DNA of 64,000 nt, taken from Shewanella oncorhynchi. GTDB taxonomy: Bacteria > Pseudomonadota > Gammaproteobacteria > Enterobacterales > Shewanellaceae. Made by a program: the position numbers and the translations under genes. Location: assembly GCF_012584455.1 (NCBI RefSeq), contig NZ_JABAEB010000007.1, forward strand, positions 186,001 to 250,000. Reading direction: 5' to 3'. Within the stretch, counting starts at the first letter, position 1. Every line of letters starts with the position of its first letter. Below the pieces are notes generated by a model. It was not told the origin of the DNA, searched no databases, and was given only the letters and a program-made list of their open reading frames with translations. Positions 1 through 10,103 of the stretch are shown here, piece by piece.

Positions 1-545
1 GCTAACGAGCCAACCAGATCAGTCTGAGTATTCACCAATGCCAACGTCACATCGACAGCGTAATATCTATCCACCAGCAGGGTAAATAAATCACGAGTTG
101 CCAATTGTAATTCTTGTTGCTTCTCGGCCACCATAGCCGCGTGTATACCTTGAGCCGCAGTGATCTGTCCGCCCGTATAAATCGGCCACATTGCCTGTAA
201 GCTGGCGCTAAAAATATCTTGTTCACTTAAGGGCAGCGGCGGAATACCCGCAATAATGCCCCCAAGCGATGGCGGGATAGAAATCACAGAATTTAATTCT
301 TTCAGATCAAACTCAATCGGTTTATCCAAATGAATATAGTTACCGCGAATGTCTAATGAGGGCAAATTTAAGCTCTCGCCCGCCTCTTGTTCACCCTTAG
401 CGCGGTTAACTTCCTGCGATTGCGCTTGCAATTTGTCGCTCACCTTCAGCACTTGCTGCCAAGCATCAGTAAAGCTAATCGGCTGAGCATAGCCAGCCGA
501 AGGCAATGATAATAGGCAAAGCCAGACTACACTTGATAGTTTCAT
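1..545 (-). CDS. TolC-family outer membrane efflux protein (N-terminal part; continues beyond window)
   Basis: The first 181 codons of an outer-membrane efflux protein are visible; the rest lies beyond position 1. Residues 1-20 form a signal peptide (MKLSSVVWLCLLSLPSAGYA) followed by QPISFTDAWQ, the usual opening of TolC/OprM-type factors, and an early helical stretch (QVLKVSDKLQAQSQEVNRAK). Further on, a 'MWPIYTGGQI' segment matches the W-P-(I/L)-Y/F-TGG strand typical of these proteins. Family members form the trimeric channel-tunnel that exports drugs or proteins with an inner-membrane pump and a periplasmic adaptor. The ATG at 543-545 has an AGAGG Shine-Dalgarno sequence inside a perfect palindrome (555-570), suggesting control by a dimeric repressor. 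Downstream genes, possibly the pump and adaptor, would lie outside the window. Confidence 0.85.
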   Translation of the reverse strand, partial: MKLSSVVWLCLLSLPSAGYAQPISFTDAWQQVLKVSDKLQAQSQEVNRAKGEQEAGESLNLPSLDIRGNYIHLDKPIEFDLKELNSVISIPPSLGGIIAGIPPLPLSEQDIFSASLQAMWPIYTGGQITAAQGIHAAMVAEKQQELQLATRDLFTLLVDRYYAVDVTLALVNTQTDLVGSL

Positions 546-554
546 TAACACCTC

Positions 555-570
555 TAGAGTAGTTACTCTA
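555..570. promoter_or_regulatory. Perfect palindrome over the ribosome site of the TolC-like gene
   Basis: TAGAGTA-GT-TACTCTA is a perfect 7-bp inverted repeat with a 2-nt centre. It lies 10 nt upstream of the ATG at 545 and overlaps the Shine-Dalgarno sequence. Efflux genes are commonly repressed by TetR, MarR or MerR proteins binding such sites. Binding here is inferred. Confidence 0.45.
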
Positions 571-609
571 ATTTCCTTTGCGAATGATAACATTCATGGT
601 GGGTAGCGA

Positions 610-636
610 CTAGAACCTATAGACGTAAGGTTCTAG
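610..636. terminator. Inverted repeat between tldD and the TolC-like gene
   Basis: CTAGAACCT (610-618) and AGGTTCTAG (628-636) form a 9-bp perfect stem just past the tldD stop codon. The T-rich flank (GTTTTAT) is on the plus strand, whereas tldD is read on the minus strand, so it is a poor intrinsic terminator for tldD. It may act as a 3' processing hairpin. Confidence 0.35.
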
Positions 637-639
637 GTT

Positions 640-2088
640 TTATGCTGTTCCGCCCACGGTGAGCTTATCGAGTTTTAGGGTCGGTTGACCCACACCCACA
701 GGCACACTTTGACCGTCTTTACCACAAACGCCCACACCTTGATCTAAAGCCATATCGTTACCGACCATAGAAATCTGGCTCATAGCCTCAGGGCCATTAC
801 CGATTAAGGTGGCGCCTTTAATGGCTTGAGTAACTTCACCATTTTCAATTAAATATGCTTCGGATGCTGAGAACACAAACTTACCCGAAGTGATATCAAC
901 TTGACCACCGCCAAAGTTAGGGGCGTAAATACCCTTCTTCACTGACTTAATAATCTCACTGGGATCTGACTCACCGGCCGTCATATAAGTATTGGTCATA
1001 CGTGGCATAGGCAAATGCGCGTAGGATTCGCGGCGACCGTTACCCGTTGGCGCAACACCCATTAAGCGAGCATTGAGTTTGTCTTGGATGTAACCCTTTA
1101 AAATACCGTCTTCAATCAATACCGTTCTTTGGGTTTGTACACCTTCATCGTCGATACTCAGTGAACCACGACGATTAGGCAAGGTGCCATCGTCGACCAC
1201 AGTCACTAACTTAGACGCAACTTGCTGGCCAACCTTGCCACTAAAAGCACTGCTACCCTTACGGTTAAAGTCGCCTTCTAAACCATGTCCAACCGCTTCG
1301 TGGAGCAATACACCGGGCCAGCCATTACCTAACACCACAGGCATTTCACCCGCTGGTGCATCGATGGCATTTAGATTGACCTGCGCTTGACGCACGGCTT
1401 CGCGGGCAAAGGCGAAACACATAGGTAAACCAGTGTCATCGCTTACCATTAAAACACCGTAGTCATGACGACCACCACCACCGGCGCCGCCACGTTCACG
1501 TTTACCGTTTTCTTCCAAAATCACGCTACAGTTAAAACGCACCAGAGGACGGATATCGGCCGCAAGAGTGCCATCACTCGCAGCAACGAGGATTTCTTCG
1601 TGCACACCAGCAAGGCTAACCACCACTTGAATAATCCGGCTATCTAGACTGCGAATAAAAGCATCGGCTTCTTTCAGCAGGTTGATTTTTTTGACTTCTT
1701 CCATCGCCGCAATCGGATCTAAGCTGTCGTATAACGCCAATGCTTTTTGACGTTTAAAGGCTTGCACTTGAGTCTGCTCACCCGCACTAGCAATGCCACG
1801 GGCAGCCTGTACTGCAGCGCTTAAGGCGGCAGGAGTGATGTCGTCGGCATAGGCAAAACCCGTTTTCTCACCGCTGATGGCCCGCACGCCCACACCGCGT
1901 TCAATATGGAAACTACCGTCTTTGATGATGCCGTCTTCCAGCACCCAAGATTCGTGACGACTACCTTGAAAATAGAGATCGGAATAATCGATTTTGTGCT
2001 GATGTATGGTGTTTAGATAGGTTTGCAGGCCATCTAACGCTAACCCATTCTTCAATAAACTTTGCTCTACTTGTGCTAAAAATGGCAT
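640..2088 (-). CDS. tldD: Metalloprotease TldD
   Basis: TldD is the catalytic half of the TldD/TldE(PmbA) protease, which trims unfolded or modified peptides such as microcin B17 and CcdA. The 482-residue length equals that of E. coli TldD (481). The zinc motif [11 protein letters not shown] (HExxxH) sits near residue 265, and the Gly-rich C-terminal half typical of the family follows ([17 protein letters not shown] near the end). It acts in the cytoplasm. The gene follows the nitrilase gene by about 130 bp, completing the conserved order mreBCD-maf-rng-yhdP-nit-tldD. The partner pmbA is not in the window. In E. coli the two genes are also far apart. Confidence 0.96.
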   Translation of the reverse strand: MPFLAQVEQSLLKNGLALDGLQTYLNTIHQHKIDYSDLYFQGSRHESWVLEDGIIKDGSFHIERGVGVRAISGEKTGFAYADDITPAALSAAVQAARGIASAGEQTQVQAFKRQKALALYDSLDPIAAMEEVKKINLLKEADAFIRSLDSRIIQVVVSLAGVHEEILVAASDGTLAADIRPLVRFNCSVILEENGKRERGGAGGGGRHDYGVLMVSDDTGLPMCFAFAREAVRQAQVNLNAIDAPAGEMPVVLGNGWPGVLLHEAVGHGLEGDFNRKGSSAFSGKVGQQVASKLVTVVDDGTLPNRRGSLSIDDEGVQTQRTVLIEDGILKGYIQDKLNARLMGVAPTGNGRRESYAHLPMPRMTNTYMTAGESDPSEIIKSVKKGIYAPNFGGGQVDITSGKFVFSASEAYLIENGEVTQAIKGATLIGNGPEAMSQISMVGNDMALDQGVGVCGKDGQSVPVGVGQPTLKLDKLTVGGTA

Positions 2089-2221
2089 CTATGCTCTCTT
2101 TGACCCCAAGGGATCTTGATATTCTGAGTGTAAATTCGGTGTACTAATTCTATGTGTTAATGCTGCATATCGACTCAAACGCAAATTCAGCATTTCAACT
2201 CGTCTGCTGGCTATTGGCGCA

Positions 2222-3052
2222 TTATTTCAAGCTTGGTTCAAGGAAACGATTATGCTGCATGACGGGCATTTTACTGCGAATACTGTGCAGTTCGGTTAAG
2301 TCGACCTCAGCCTGTACCCAACCTGTACCGGTTTTGAGTTCAGCCAAAATATTCCCCCAAGGACCGACTATCATGCTCTGCCCCCAAGTTTCACGGCTGC
2401 CTTCGTTATGCTGTCCCCACTGAGCTGCAGCGAGAATAACGCATTGGGTTTCAATCGCTCTTGCCTGTAACAATACCTGCCAATGGGCTTCCCCCGTCAC
2501 CTTGGTGAAGGCAGAAGGGACAGTAATAATCTCGGCACCCGCAAGGCGCATCGCCCTAAACAAGTCAGGAAAGCGTAAATCATAACAGATGGTTAAGCCA
2601 ATTTTGCCAAAAGGTGTATCGATAACACTAATGTGATCACCGGGGCAGAAGGTTTCGCTCTCGCGATATTGTTTTGTACCATCGGCAACATCCACATCAA
2701 AAAGGTGCAGTTTATCGTAATGCCCTAAAGTATCACCTTTATCATCAAACAAATAACTGCGGCTATAGACACGACCATCCTCAGCCAACGCCGGAATAGT
2801 CCCTGCGACCATAAACACCCGATACTTGGCGGCCAGTGCACTTAACGCCGATTTGAGCGGGCTCTGATGAACATCACCCGCATAGGCAAGTTGCTGACTT
2901 TCGTGGCCACCAAACAATAAACTACATTCGGGTAACACGACTAAGTGGGGCGCATCGGCATCCCGTTTGAGTTCGTTAAGCTGCGATTCGATAAACTGCA
3001 GATTGGCGCTGACGTCGCGACTGCTCTGACATTGCAACAGGCTGATGTGCAT
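2222..3052 (-). CDS. Carbon-nitrogen hydrolase (Nit1/deaminated-glutathione amidase-like)
   Basis: This is a nitrilase-superfamily amidase of 276 residues. The catalytic triad is readable as Glu42 in LPECSLL, Lys in YDKLHLFDVD near residue 113, and Cys in GLTICYDLRFPD near residue 155. The DVDVADG and RFPDLFRAM segments point to the Nit1 branch, whose known role is hydrolysis of deaminated glutathione as metabolite repair. The protein is cytosolic. The chosen ATG (3050-3052) lies inside the end of yhdP in another frame, a 77-bp overlap that suggests translational coupling. The substrate is inferred from family membership only. Confidence 0.88.
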   Translation of the reverse strand: MHISLLQCQSSRDVSANLQFIESQLNELKRDADAPHLVVLPECSLLFGGHESQQLAYAGDVHQSPLKSALSALAAKYRVFMVAGTIPALAEDGRVYSRSYLFDDKGDTLGHYDKLHLFDVDVADGTKQYRESETFCPGDHISVIDTPFGKIGLTICYDLRFPDLFRAMRLAGAEIITVPSAFTKVTGEAHWQVLLQARAIETQCVILAAAQWGQHNEGSRETWGQSMIVGPWGNILAELKTGTGWVQAEVDLTELHSIRSKMPVMQHNRFLEPSLK

Positions 3053-6000
3053 TCTGCTCTCCCTGAATTTGCTTAATCGGTTCTACTGCTGGCTGATTCT
3101 CTGGTGTGGCAGGCGTGTTTGGCGCTTCAGGCGAAGGCGTCGCTTGAGGTTGCTCCCGCTTTAAATCGAGCGCTTTAATTTGATCTGTTGCTGGCTTTAG
3201 CTCTTCTGACTTTGATTCTTCAGATCTGGCCTCTTCAGGCTTAACGTCTTGTGGCTCGAGCGCTTCTGGTTGTGTTGCTTGAAACTGTGGCTCAGATTTA
3301 GTGTTGCTTGGTTTGACTTCAGTTGACTGAGCTTCAGTTAATTTAGTTTCAGTTGGCTTAGCTTCTGTTAATTGAGCCTCGGTCGATTTAGTCTCTACCG
3401 GCTGAGTGATATCGGCGTTATGACTCGCGGCTTCGGTCGACACCGCTGGGCGCTCAACTCCAACCACAGGTAAAATAGATTCTGGAATTTCAATCTCTTT
3501 ACTCTTACGCTCTAACTCTTCGACCACAGGCTCTGCCATAGTCCCAGTCACCCGAAAACGAATTTCTGAAATCACTTCAATCACAGGCTCAAGCACTTTT
3601 GTCAGGGCAAAGGCCCCCAGACCCAGTGTCCAAGCGCTGGTACTTAGCAATACGACAGTCGGCACACTTGAGGCCAATTGTGGCACAAAGCGGATATCGT
3701 AATTCAAACTTTCAGTGGTGAGATCCGTATAGCCACGCACCTTCATATTACCCGCGATGGCATCCATTTCAGTGTCAGTGGTTTTCACCACGCCATTATC
3801 AATCTGCAAATTGCCATTGAAAGAATTGAAATACATGCCCTGACCGAAGACATCGGTGAAATCCAGCGACAGTTTACGCACCAAAGAATCTAAACTGAAC
3901 AGGGAGAAAATCCGCGCGCCCTTGTCACTCACCTGAGATAAGTGGCCTTTGCCTAAGTTGAATTTCACCTTGCCATTTAAGGTTTCGAGGGAGAAGGCAT
4001 AGGGAGCACCTTGCCAAGATAAGTCCGCATTAACCTTCAAGGGGGCTTCATTAACGCCAGGCTCTATACCCAATTGAGCAGATAGATAACTAAACTGAGT
4101 GGCATTTAACTCAACACTGAGATCAGTTTTATTCTGTCCAGCCTGTTGCTGCCAAATGCCACTGCCCTGCAAATTGACATTGGGCGTAGTCAAAGACAAT
4201 GTTTGAATCTTATATCCTGCCGCTTGTGGGCTCGCCTGCAAAACGAGCTTTCCAAAGGATTTATCGAAGAAACGAAAATCTTCCACATTCACTGCAACTG
4301 GCGGCAAGTTAGTGAGCACTTGATCACTAGCAAAATCGGCATCCGTGTTCGGCTTTACCTCAGGTGAAAAATAGAATTTATTCGCCACAACTTTGAGACC
4401 TTGAGTTTTCCAATTTGGATAGAAATCGACCCAACCGTCAAATTCGTTGGCAACGGTATTAAAACGCCATCCCGTCTCGTTAGGCTTAGCATTAAGCCTA
4501 AGCTCCGTCAGTTGTTGCCCTAAAAGATCGAGCCGACCGATATGAGAATCGATACTCGCCACCGCGGGAAATAAACTTTTATGGGGAATATCATCAACTA
4601 AAATGCCCGTTTTCGGTATTTTCTCTTGACCAACAAAGGCATTAATCACAGGTAACCATTCGGCTAATTTGGCCTTACCGAGATCGATTTGAATATGACC
4701 TTGTTCCGTATTTCTGGCTTCATCCTCATCGAATAAACGCCCCAATAACAAGTCAAAATAACTAAAATTTGCACCTTTATCGGCATCGAAACCACCGATA
4801 AACTCGGCATGACTGGCAAGTTTGACATCGAGCGTCGCATTATCTTGATCGCCAACAAACTCGGCGACTAAAGGTCGTGGTTCATTTTCGGGTTTAGCAA
4901 AGTATCCTGGGAGCAACAGTTGCGTCCCCAGCATATCCGAAGTCACTTTGGCTTGGATTTGATAACCTTGCTCAGTAAATAGCATAGTCATAGCACCGCC
5001 CCAACTGATTTTTCCCTGATAAAAATCACTCAAGGGATTGTGCAATTCATCGGGGAGACGGCTGAGATCCCAACGACTTTTCAGCGAAAGATTAAGGCCA
5101 AAATCTTTACCTTTAGGCTGAGTGTCGAAAGTTAAACTGAGCGGTTGTTCGAACAAGCGCGCTTTGATGCCTTTTCCTGTCACAACTTCATTCGCAAAGT
5201 CGACTACACCAGTCACGCCATGAAGTTGAAGCCCTGGCTGAGCAATATATACCGGTGTGTTATCAAAACGGATTTGACCACGAATATCTTCAGCTTCACC
5301 TTCATACAGTGGAATGCTGATGTCTAAAGTGCCAGTGACAGCACCTTGCACTTGCACGACATCTAAGGTTTTGCCTACTGAGGTCGCCAAAGGTGAGGCT
5401 TGTAACACCTTAGTCGCCGCACTGCCTTGAGTAGCAAGTTCGGCTTCAATCCTTAGCAGCGTCTGTTCACCAATAGCGGGAATAAATACATGGGCACCTG
5501 TGGCATCCACATTCATCAGCTTGCCTTGGTTTAACCAAAGATCCATACGGGTATTTTCAAACAAAGCGTTAAGGGACAGATCTGTGACCGCAGGCCAGTC
5601 GGGTTGAAACTGAAATTTAGCATCTGTTAAGGTAAATGCTGCCTGAAACACGCCGCTATTATCATCGAAGGGAAACCCACTTAACGGACCACGCCAAACA
5701 ACTTGCGCATCTTGGGTCTGACCCGCTTTAAGCCCAGTATCCAAATACTCTGCCAGTGATTCACCCATCGCCTTATTGGGGAAATACTTGTCGGCATTAG
5801 CCACATTGTTGATACGAACATTGGCCGCCAGCGCCATGTGCGCAGCACCGCTAAAGTCCAAATTCAATGCCGCATCAACACCGATATCTTCGTTTTCAAG
5901 CTGCAACTGAGGCACATTTAAACTCAGATGTTCAGTATTGAACTGACCATCAATTGGCGCCCCATTGAACACTAATGGCGCCGAAAATTCATCACCAAAA

Positions 6001-7322
6001 TCGAGGGTGTACACTTGTTCAGGTAGAGAGAAATACAGCGTCTTATCTTGCCAGCGAAGGTTCACATCTACAGGATGAGTATTGGGAATACCCTCGACCT
6101 TCTGCCAATGCAACTGCTTCACTTCGGTACTGGCGAGCAAAGGCTGGTCGGCTTTTTGATACAGGCGGATTGGTCCAATATTAGCCTCAGGAGCTAACGC
6201 ATGCCATTGACGTAATACGGCTCTATCGACTCCAGGAAATAGCGGCAGCAGCGGCAATAGACTCTGAGTATTAACTTGATTCACATAGGCAAATAATTCA
6301 TCGTTTTGACGCTTCGCGGCCAGCGTTAATGCCGGCCAATGCTCACCATTGGTGACAAAATCCAGTCCTGAACTTTGCACTTCCCAACCCGTCGCCTTTG
6401 GCTGCCAAACAATGTCGCCCGCTTGAATTTCAAATCTCTGCGGCTCTTGCTTTAATGTCCATTGCAGCCAGCTTGGCTCAAAATGAACCATAGCAGAACT
6501 GATGCTGCGGTCGGCAAACGTAAGCCAAGCCTTAAGATTGACAACCCCTTCTAAGGGTAACTTTTGAGTGGAATCATAGGGATTAGGTTGACGTGAAGCC
6601 CATTCACCTAAGTCTAAAGAGTTAGCCGCCAAATAAATCTGCCCAGTCAAACTGTCGGGATTTGCACCATCGCCCTTGATATCTAACTGTAATCCGAGAG
6701 ATTCATGCTCAGAGGCATGACTATCAAGATACAACTCTCCCGCACCGCGGTGACGTTCCCCCTGATTGCGCCAGTTCAAATGACGGATATGGATCGGGCG
6801 AAACTCTTGGTGCATGCTCAGCAATTGCACTGTGGCATTGGTTAAGGAGAATCTATCGAGTTGTTTGAGTAACAGGGCATAAAGCCAATCGAGTTGCGGG
6901 GCTTTATTAATTGTAGCGGGATCGTTCTCGGTAAGCTTATCCATGTCTAAAGCGACATGGACACCCTCAAAATTGACATCTTCGATTCGCGGGGTGAGCG
7001 TGAGCAGCGATTGCCAAAAATCTAACTTCACTTGTACGTTCTTGATCATCAAGGTCACAGGCAGTTGTTCCTGTGGCGGGATCACTAAGTCATCGATGTT
7101 AATTGCAGGGCCAAATGCCTGCCAATGGGCGGATAACTCCCCCACTTGCACATCGACTTTATATTCGCTTTTTACGTAATTAACCAGTTGCTGGCGAACT
7201 TCATCAACCTGCGGTAATAAGCCACGGATCAAACTGACGGCAAGCGCAAACAAGACCAAAATAAGCGCCAGAAATTGCCAACAAAAACGGCTAAATTTTT
7301 TTGCAGTAAAAAGTGTAGCCAC
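2976..7322 (-). CDS. yhdP: AsmA-like phospholipid transport protein YhdP with extended low-complexity tail
   Basis: This is a 1448-residue protein of the YhdP/TamB/YdbH class. In E. coli these three jointly carry phospholipids from inner to outer membrane. A single N-terminal membrane anchor lies at about residues 15-33 (FCWQFLALILVLFALAVSL). It is followed by a very long beta-rich periplasmic body containing the DUF3971 and AsmA-like C-terminal regions. E. coli YhdP has about 1266 residues. The excess here is mostly the last ~160 residues, a Lys/Glu/Thr/Pro-rich tail with degenerate 'TEAxPTE' repeats. The gene starts 1 bp after the rng stop region and overlaps the nitrilase start by 77 bp. 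Function follows the family; the tail has no known role. Confidence 0.92.
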   Translation of the reverse strand: MATLFTAKKFSRFCWQFLALILVLFALAVSLIRGLLPQVDEVRQQLVNYVKSEYKVDVQVGELSAHWQAFGPAINIDDLVIPPQEQLPVTLMIKNVQVKLDFWQSLLTLTPRIEDVNFEGVHVALDMDKLTENDPATINKAPQLDWLYALLLKQLDRFSLTNATVQLLSMHQEFRPIHIRHLNWRNQGERHRGAGELYLDSHASEHESLGLQLDIKGDGANPDSLTGQIYLAANSLDLGEWASRQPNPYDSTQKLPLEGVVNLKAWLTFADRSISSAMVHFEPSWLQWTLKQEPQRFEIQAGDIVWQPKATGWEVQSSGLDFVTNGEHWPALTLAAKRQNDELFAYVNQVNTQSLLPLLPLFPGVDRAVLRQWHALAPEANIGPIRLYQKADQPLLASTEVKQLHWQKVEGIPNTHPVDVNLRWQDKTLYFSLPEQVYTLDFGDEFSAPLVFNGAPIDGQFNTEHLSLNVPQLQLENEDIGVDAALNLDFSGAAHMALAANVRINNVANADKYFPNKAMGESLAEYLDTGLKAGQTQDAQVVWRGPLSGFPFDDNSGVFQAAFTLTDAKFQFQPDWPAVTDLSLNALFENTRMDLWLNQGKLMNVDATGAHVFIPAIGEQTLLRIEAELATQGSAATKVLQASPLATSVGKTLDVVQVQGAVTGTLDISIPLYEGEAEDIRGQIRFDNTPVYIAQPGLQLHGVTGVVDFANEVVTGKGIKARLFEQPLSLTFDTQPKGKDFGLNLSLKSRWDLSRLPDELHNPLSDFYQGKISWGGAMTMLFTEQGYQIQAKVTSDMLGTQLLLPGYFAKPENEPRPLVAEFVGDQDNATLDVKLASHAEFIGGFDADKGANFSYFDLLLGRLFDEDEARNTEQGHIQIDLGKAKLAEWLPVINAFVGQEKIPKTGILVDDIPHKSLFPAVASIDSHIGRLDLLGQQLTELRLNAKPNETGWRFNTVANEFDGWVDFYPNWKTQGLKVVANKFYFSPEVKPNTDADFASDQVLTNLPPVAVNVEDFRFFDKSFGKLVLQASPQAAGYKIQTLSLTTPNVNLQGSGIWQQQAGQNKTDLSVELNATQFSYLSAQLGIEPGVNEAPLKVNADLSWQGAPYAFSLETLNGKVKFNLGKGHLSQVSDKGARIFSLFSLDSLVRKLSLDFTDVFGQGMYFNSFNGNLQIDNGVVKTTDTEMDAIAGNMKVRGYTDLTTESLNYDIRFVPQLASSVPTVVLLSTSAWTLGLGAFALTKVLEPVIEVISEIRFRVTGTMAEPVVEELERKSKEIEIPESILPVVGVERPAVSTEAASHNADITQPVETKSTEAQLTEAKPTETKLTEAQSTEVKPSNTKSEPQFQATQPEALEPQDVKPEEARSEESKSEELKPATDQIKALDLKREQPQATPSPEAPNTPATPENQPAVEPIKQIQGEQNAHQPVAMSEQSRRQRQSAVYRIAA
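3060..3460 (-). repeat. Degenerate Glu/Lys/Thr/Pro repeat coding the YhdP tail
   Basis: The coding strand here repeats variants of Thr-Glu-Ala-Lys/Gln-(Pro/Leu)-Thr-Glu (for example STEAQLTEAKPTETKLTEAQ), then Glu/Ser-rich and Pro-rich segments. Short imperfect repeats of this kind often vary in copy number between strains. The tail is expected to be disordered. Confidence 0.6.
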
Positions 7323-8788
7323 TACATCATCACCACATCGTATTTGTGCTGTGAGTACATAGGCTCATTTTGCAAACGGATGCGCTTACCTATGTAAACC
7401 TCAAGTTCAGCAATAAGATGATTATCATCGGTATGCAGACTTTGATACACGGCAGGCGAACAATACAACAGGAACTCATCAGCATCGTAGGCACGGTTTA
7501 AACGGATTATTTCGCGAAAGACCTCATAGGAAACCGTCTCGACTGTCTTCATGCTCCCCGTGCCATGGCAGGCCGGACATTCGCCGCAGACGACATGCTC
7601 TAAACTTTCGCGGGTACGCTTACGGGTCATTTCGACTAGACCTAACCCCGAAAAACCACTCACATTGGTTTTCACCCTATCCTTAGATAAAGCGCTGGTT
7701 AAGCTGCTAAGAACACGAGCCTTATGATCCGCCGTCATCATGTCGATAAAATCGATAATAATGATACCGCCGAGATTACGCAGACGTAACTGCCTCGCTA
7801 TCGCTTGGGTCGCTTCGAGGTTGGTATTAAAAATGGTTTCTTCAAGATTCCTGTGCCCCACAAAGGCACCGGTATTGATATCCACAGTCGTCATGGCTTC
7901 GGTTTGATCTATGATCAAATAGCCACCAGACTTGAGCTCGACTTTACGGCCGAGTGCACGTTGAATTTCGTTCTCCACATCATAGAGATCAAAAATAGGC
8001 GCAGGCCCTGAATAGTGCTCAATCTTATCGGCAATCTCTGGCATAAACTCCTGCGCAAAAGACTGCAACTCGGCAAAAGTGCGGCGAGAATCCACTTGAA
8101 TACGGTCCAGCTCAGTACCGACAAAATCACGCACAATGCGCACAGGTAAGGCTAAATCTTGATACAGGAGCGACACACCACTGCGTTTACGTCGCTCACT
8201 CACCTTTGACCAAACTCGGCGTAAAAATGCCGCATCTTGGGATAACTCATCTTCCCCTACGCCTTCAGCGGCGGTGCGGATAATAAAACCACCGTCATCA
8301 TCAACATAGGGCAAAGTAATTTGTTTGAGGCGACTGCGTTCTTCTTCTAGTTCAATACGCTGGGAAACACCAACATGGCTAGAACCTGGCATAAAGACTA
8401 AATAACGGGAAGGCAGCGTGATATCGGTCGTTAGGCGTGCGCCCTTAGTGCCCAGCGGATCTTTAACCACTTGCACCATAATGTCTTGCCCTTGACGGAC
8501 TAACTCGGCGATATCACGAACAACGAAATGACCTTTCTCAACATCGGCGACACACTCAGTGTGCGGTACTATGTCGGACGCATGTAAAAAAGCCGCTTTA
8601 TCTAAGCCAATATCGACAAAGGCGGCTTGCATACCTGGTAACACACGGCTGATTTTACCTTTGTAAATATTCCCCACTAAACCCCGTTTCATCCGGCGTT
8701 CAATATGGACTTCTTGCAGCACACCATGCTCAACTAAAGCAACGCGCGCCTCAGATGGAGTTACGTTGATCAGTAATTCTGAACCCAT
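7322..8788 (-). CDS. rng: Ribonuclease G
   Basis: This endoribonuclease of the RNase E/G family matures 16S rRNA and degrades mRNAs. The S1 RNA-binding domain occupies roughly residues 35-130 (GNIYKGKISRVLPGMQAAFV). The DNase I-like catalytic part carries the metal-binding Asps in TTVDINTG and IIIIDFIDMM, and a CGECPACHGTG element follows near the C-terminus. The ATG at 8786-8788 gives MGSELLINVTPSE and 488 residues, matching E. coli RNase G (489). An in-frame GTG at 8828-8830 preceded by GGGGTGA could add 14 residues, and the choice is not settled by sequence. The stop codon abuts the yhdP start, so the two are surely co-transcribed. Confidence 0.95.
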   Translation of the reverse strand: MGSELLINVTPSEARVALVEHGVLQEVHIERRMKRGLVGNIYKGKISRVLPGMQAAFVDIGLDKAAFLHASDIVPHTECVADVEKGHFVVRDIAELVRQGQDIMVQVVKDPLGTKGARLTTDITLPSRYLVFMPGSSHVGVSQRIELEEERSRLKQITLPYVDDDGGFIIRTAAEGVGEDELSQDAAFLRRVWSKVSERRKRSGVSLLYQDLALPVRIVRDFVGTELDRIQVDSRRTFAELQSFAQEFMPEIADKIEHYSGPAPIFDLYDVENEIQRALGRKVELKSGGYLIIDQTEAMTTVDINTGAFVGHRNLEETIFNTNLEATQAIARQLRLRNLGGIIIIDFIDMMTADHKARVLSSLTSALSKDRVKTNVSGFSGLGLVEMTRKRTRESLEHVVCGECPACHGTGSMKTVETVSYEVFREIIRLNRAYDADEFLLYCSPAVYQSLHTDDNHLIAELEVYIGKRIRLQNEPMYSQHKYDVVMM

Positions 8789-9006
8789 CTTGCGCTGTAT
8801 TTTATTTGGATTTAAGCGACTGGTATTCACGACTCACCCCATTCGGGAAACTAGATTAATTAATCGAAGTTACAAACTCTCTAAGCATGAAAACCGAATA
8901 AAGGAACAAGGTCAACGTCATTGGAGTACTCGATTCAGAGCCCTAAACGCCAATAAGGTTCATTCTAACCTCAAGCCAAAATCGCAATATAAGCAACCAG
9001 CAGCAG

Positions 9007-9612
9007 TTAAATAAAACCAATTTCGGCTAACAACTCACGCGTTTCAACCAGAGGTAAACCTACAACGCCAGAATAACTGCCTTCAATTGCAGCCACAAAG
9101 CAACCGCCAAGTCCTTGAATGCCATAACTGCCCGCCTTATCCATGGGCTCTTTTGAAGCCACATAAGCCTCAATGTCAGCTGTCGATAAAGCGCAAAAAC
9201 GCACTTGTGTTTCAACTAAGCGCACTGAGGTTTTTAAGATTGAGTCAGACTCGCCTGCTTTGTAGGTCAGTGCTACAGCCGTCATCACAGTATGCGTTCT
9301 GCCAGACAGTTCACTGAGCGTTTGCTTAGCATCGGCCACATCCTGCGGTTTGCCTAATATTTGATTTTCAAGCACCACGATAGTATCAGAACCTAATACA
9401 GCAGGCTGTGACATATCTGCGCATAATGCCAGTCCAGCTTGGGCTTTTTCAGCGGCTAAACGTCGTACATAATCCCTTGGCGCTTCGCCCTGTTGCACAG
9501 TTTCATCAATATCCGGTGCCACTTGCGTGAAACTAAACTCAGGACGACCGAATCCAATCTGTGCCAATAATTCTTTGCGACGTGGCGAAGTTGAAGCTAA
9601 AACTAAATCCAC
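9007..9612 (-). CDS. maf: Maf-type nucleotide pyrophosphatase (YhdE-like)
   Basis: This 201-residue protein opens with [16 protein letters not shown], the Maf substrate-binding signature, and also has [18 protein letters not shown] with the metal-binding Asp. The YhdE branch hydrolyses dTTP, UTP and some modified nucleotides to monophosphates, acting in house-cleaning and linked to septum formation. It starts 2 bp after the mreD stop codon and belongs to the mre operon, as in E. coli. About 180 bp separate it from rng, and no terminator is visible there. Confidence 0.93.
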   Translation of the reverse strand: MDLVLASTSPRRKELLAQIGFGRPEFSFTQVAPDIDETVQQGEAPRDYVRRLAAEKAQAGLALCADMSQPAVLGSDTIVVLENQILGKPQDVADAKQTLSELSGRTHTVMTAVALTYKAGESDSILKTSVRLVETQVRFCALSTADIEAYVASKEPMDKAGSYGIQGLGGCFVAAIEGSYSGVVGLPLVETRELLAEIGFI

Positions 9613-9614
9613 AG

Positions 9615-10103
9615 TTAACGAACCTTATAATGACGTCGAACCCGACGTAAAATCCAAAATATCCAAGGCCAGATCACTAATCCTGAAATCGCAGGTAAAA
9701 ATAGATCCGTTTTGAAAACAGCCTCTTGCATCACAAATTCCACCCAGTAAATCACTAAGTGATAAATACAAATCAGTAGCATGATCACTAACGACTGCTG
9801 CCATTGAGGGAAGTTTCGCAAACGCTGGCAATGCAAGATAGCGATATAAATAACCAAAGACATAGCTAAAGAGCGCACACCTAAGGTGGCTCCCAATAAA
9901 ATATCTAATACTAGGCCTAAAACCCATGCGGTTAAGATGTTGTATCTGTGGGGTAATGCGATAGACCAATAGAGAACAATCATTAATAGCCAGTCTGGAC
10001 GCCAAGCATCAACAGCACTTGGCAAAGGCATGATCTGGCTGATCACGCCGATAAATAATGTCACCCAAACAATAAAGCGCCCATTGGCGGCCTGAAAACT
10101 CAT
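9615..10103 (-). CDS. mreD: Rod shape-determining protein MreD
   Basis: This 162-residue inner-membrane protein has five or so hydrophobic helices (for example [19 protein letters not shown] and [20 protein letters not shown]) and little else. That is typical of MreD, which joins MreC, RodA and PBP2 in the elongasome. Its start codon overlaps the mreC stop by one base, and maf follows after 2 bp. Identity rests on size, topology and its place after mreBC. Confidence 0.95.
   Translation of the reverse strand: MSFQAANGRFIVWVTLFIGVISQIMPLPSAVDAWRPDWLLMIVLYWSIALPHRYNILTAWVLGLVLDILLGATLGVRSLAMSLVIYIAILHCQRLRNFPQWQQSLVIMLLICIYHLVIYWVEFVMQEAVFKTDLFLPAISGLVIWPWIFWILRRVRRHYKVR

Noticed and set aside
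9625-10005. 126-codon frame on the minus strand
   Set aside because: It is an out-of-frame shadow of mreD; the real frame encodes membrane helices and sits correctly in the operon.
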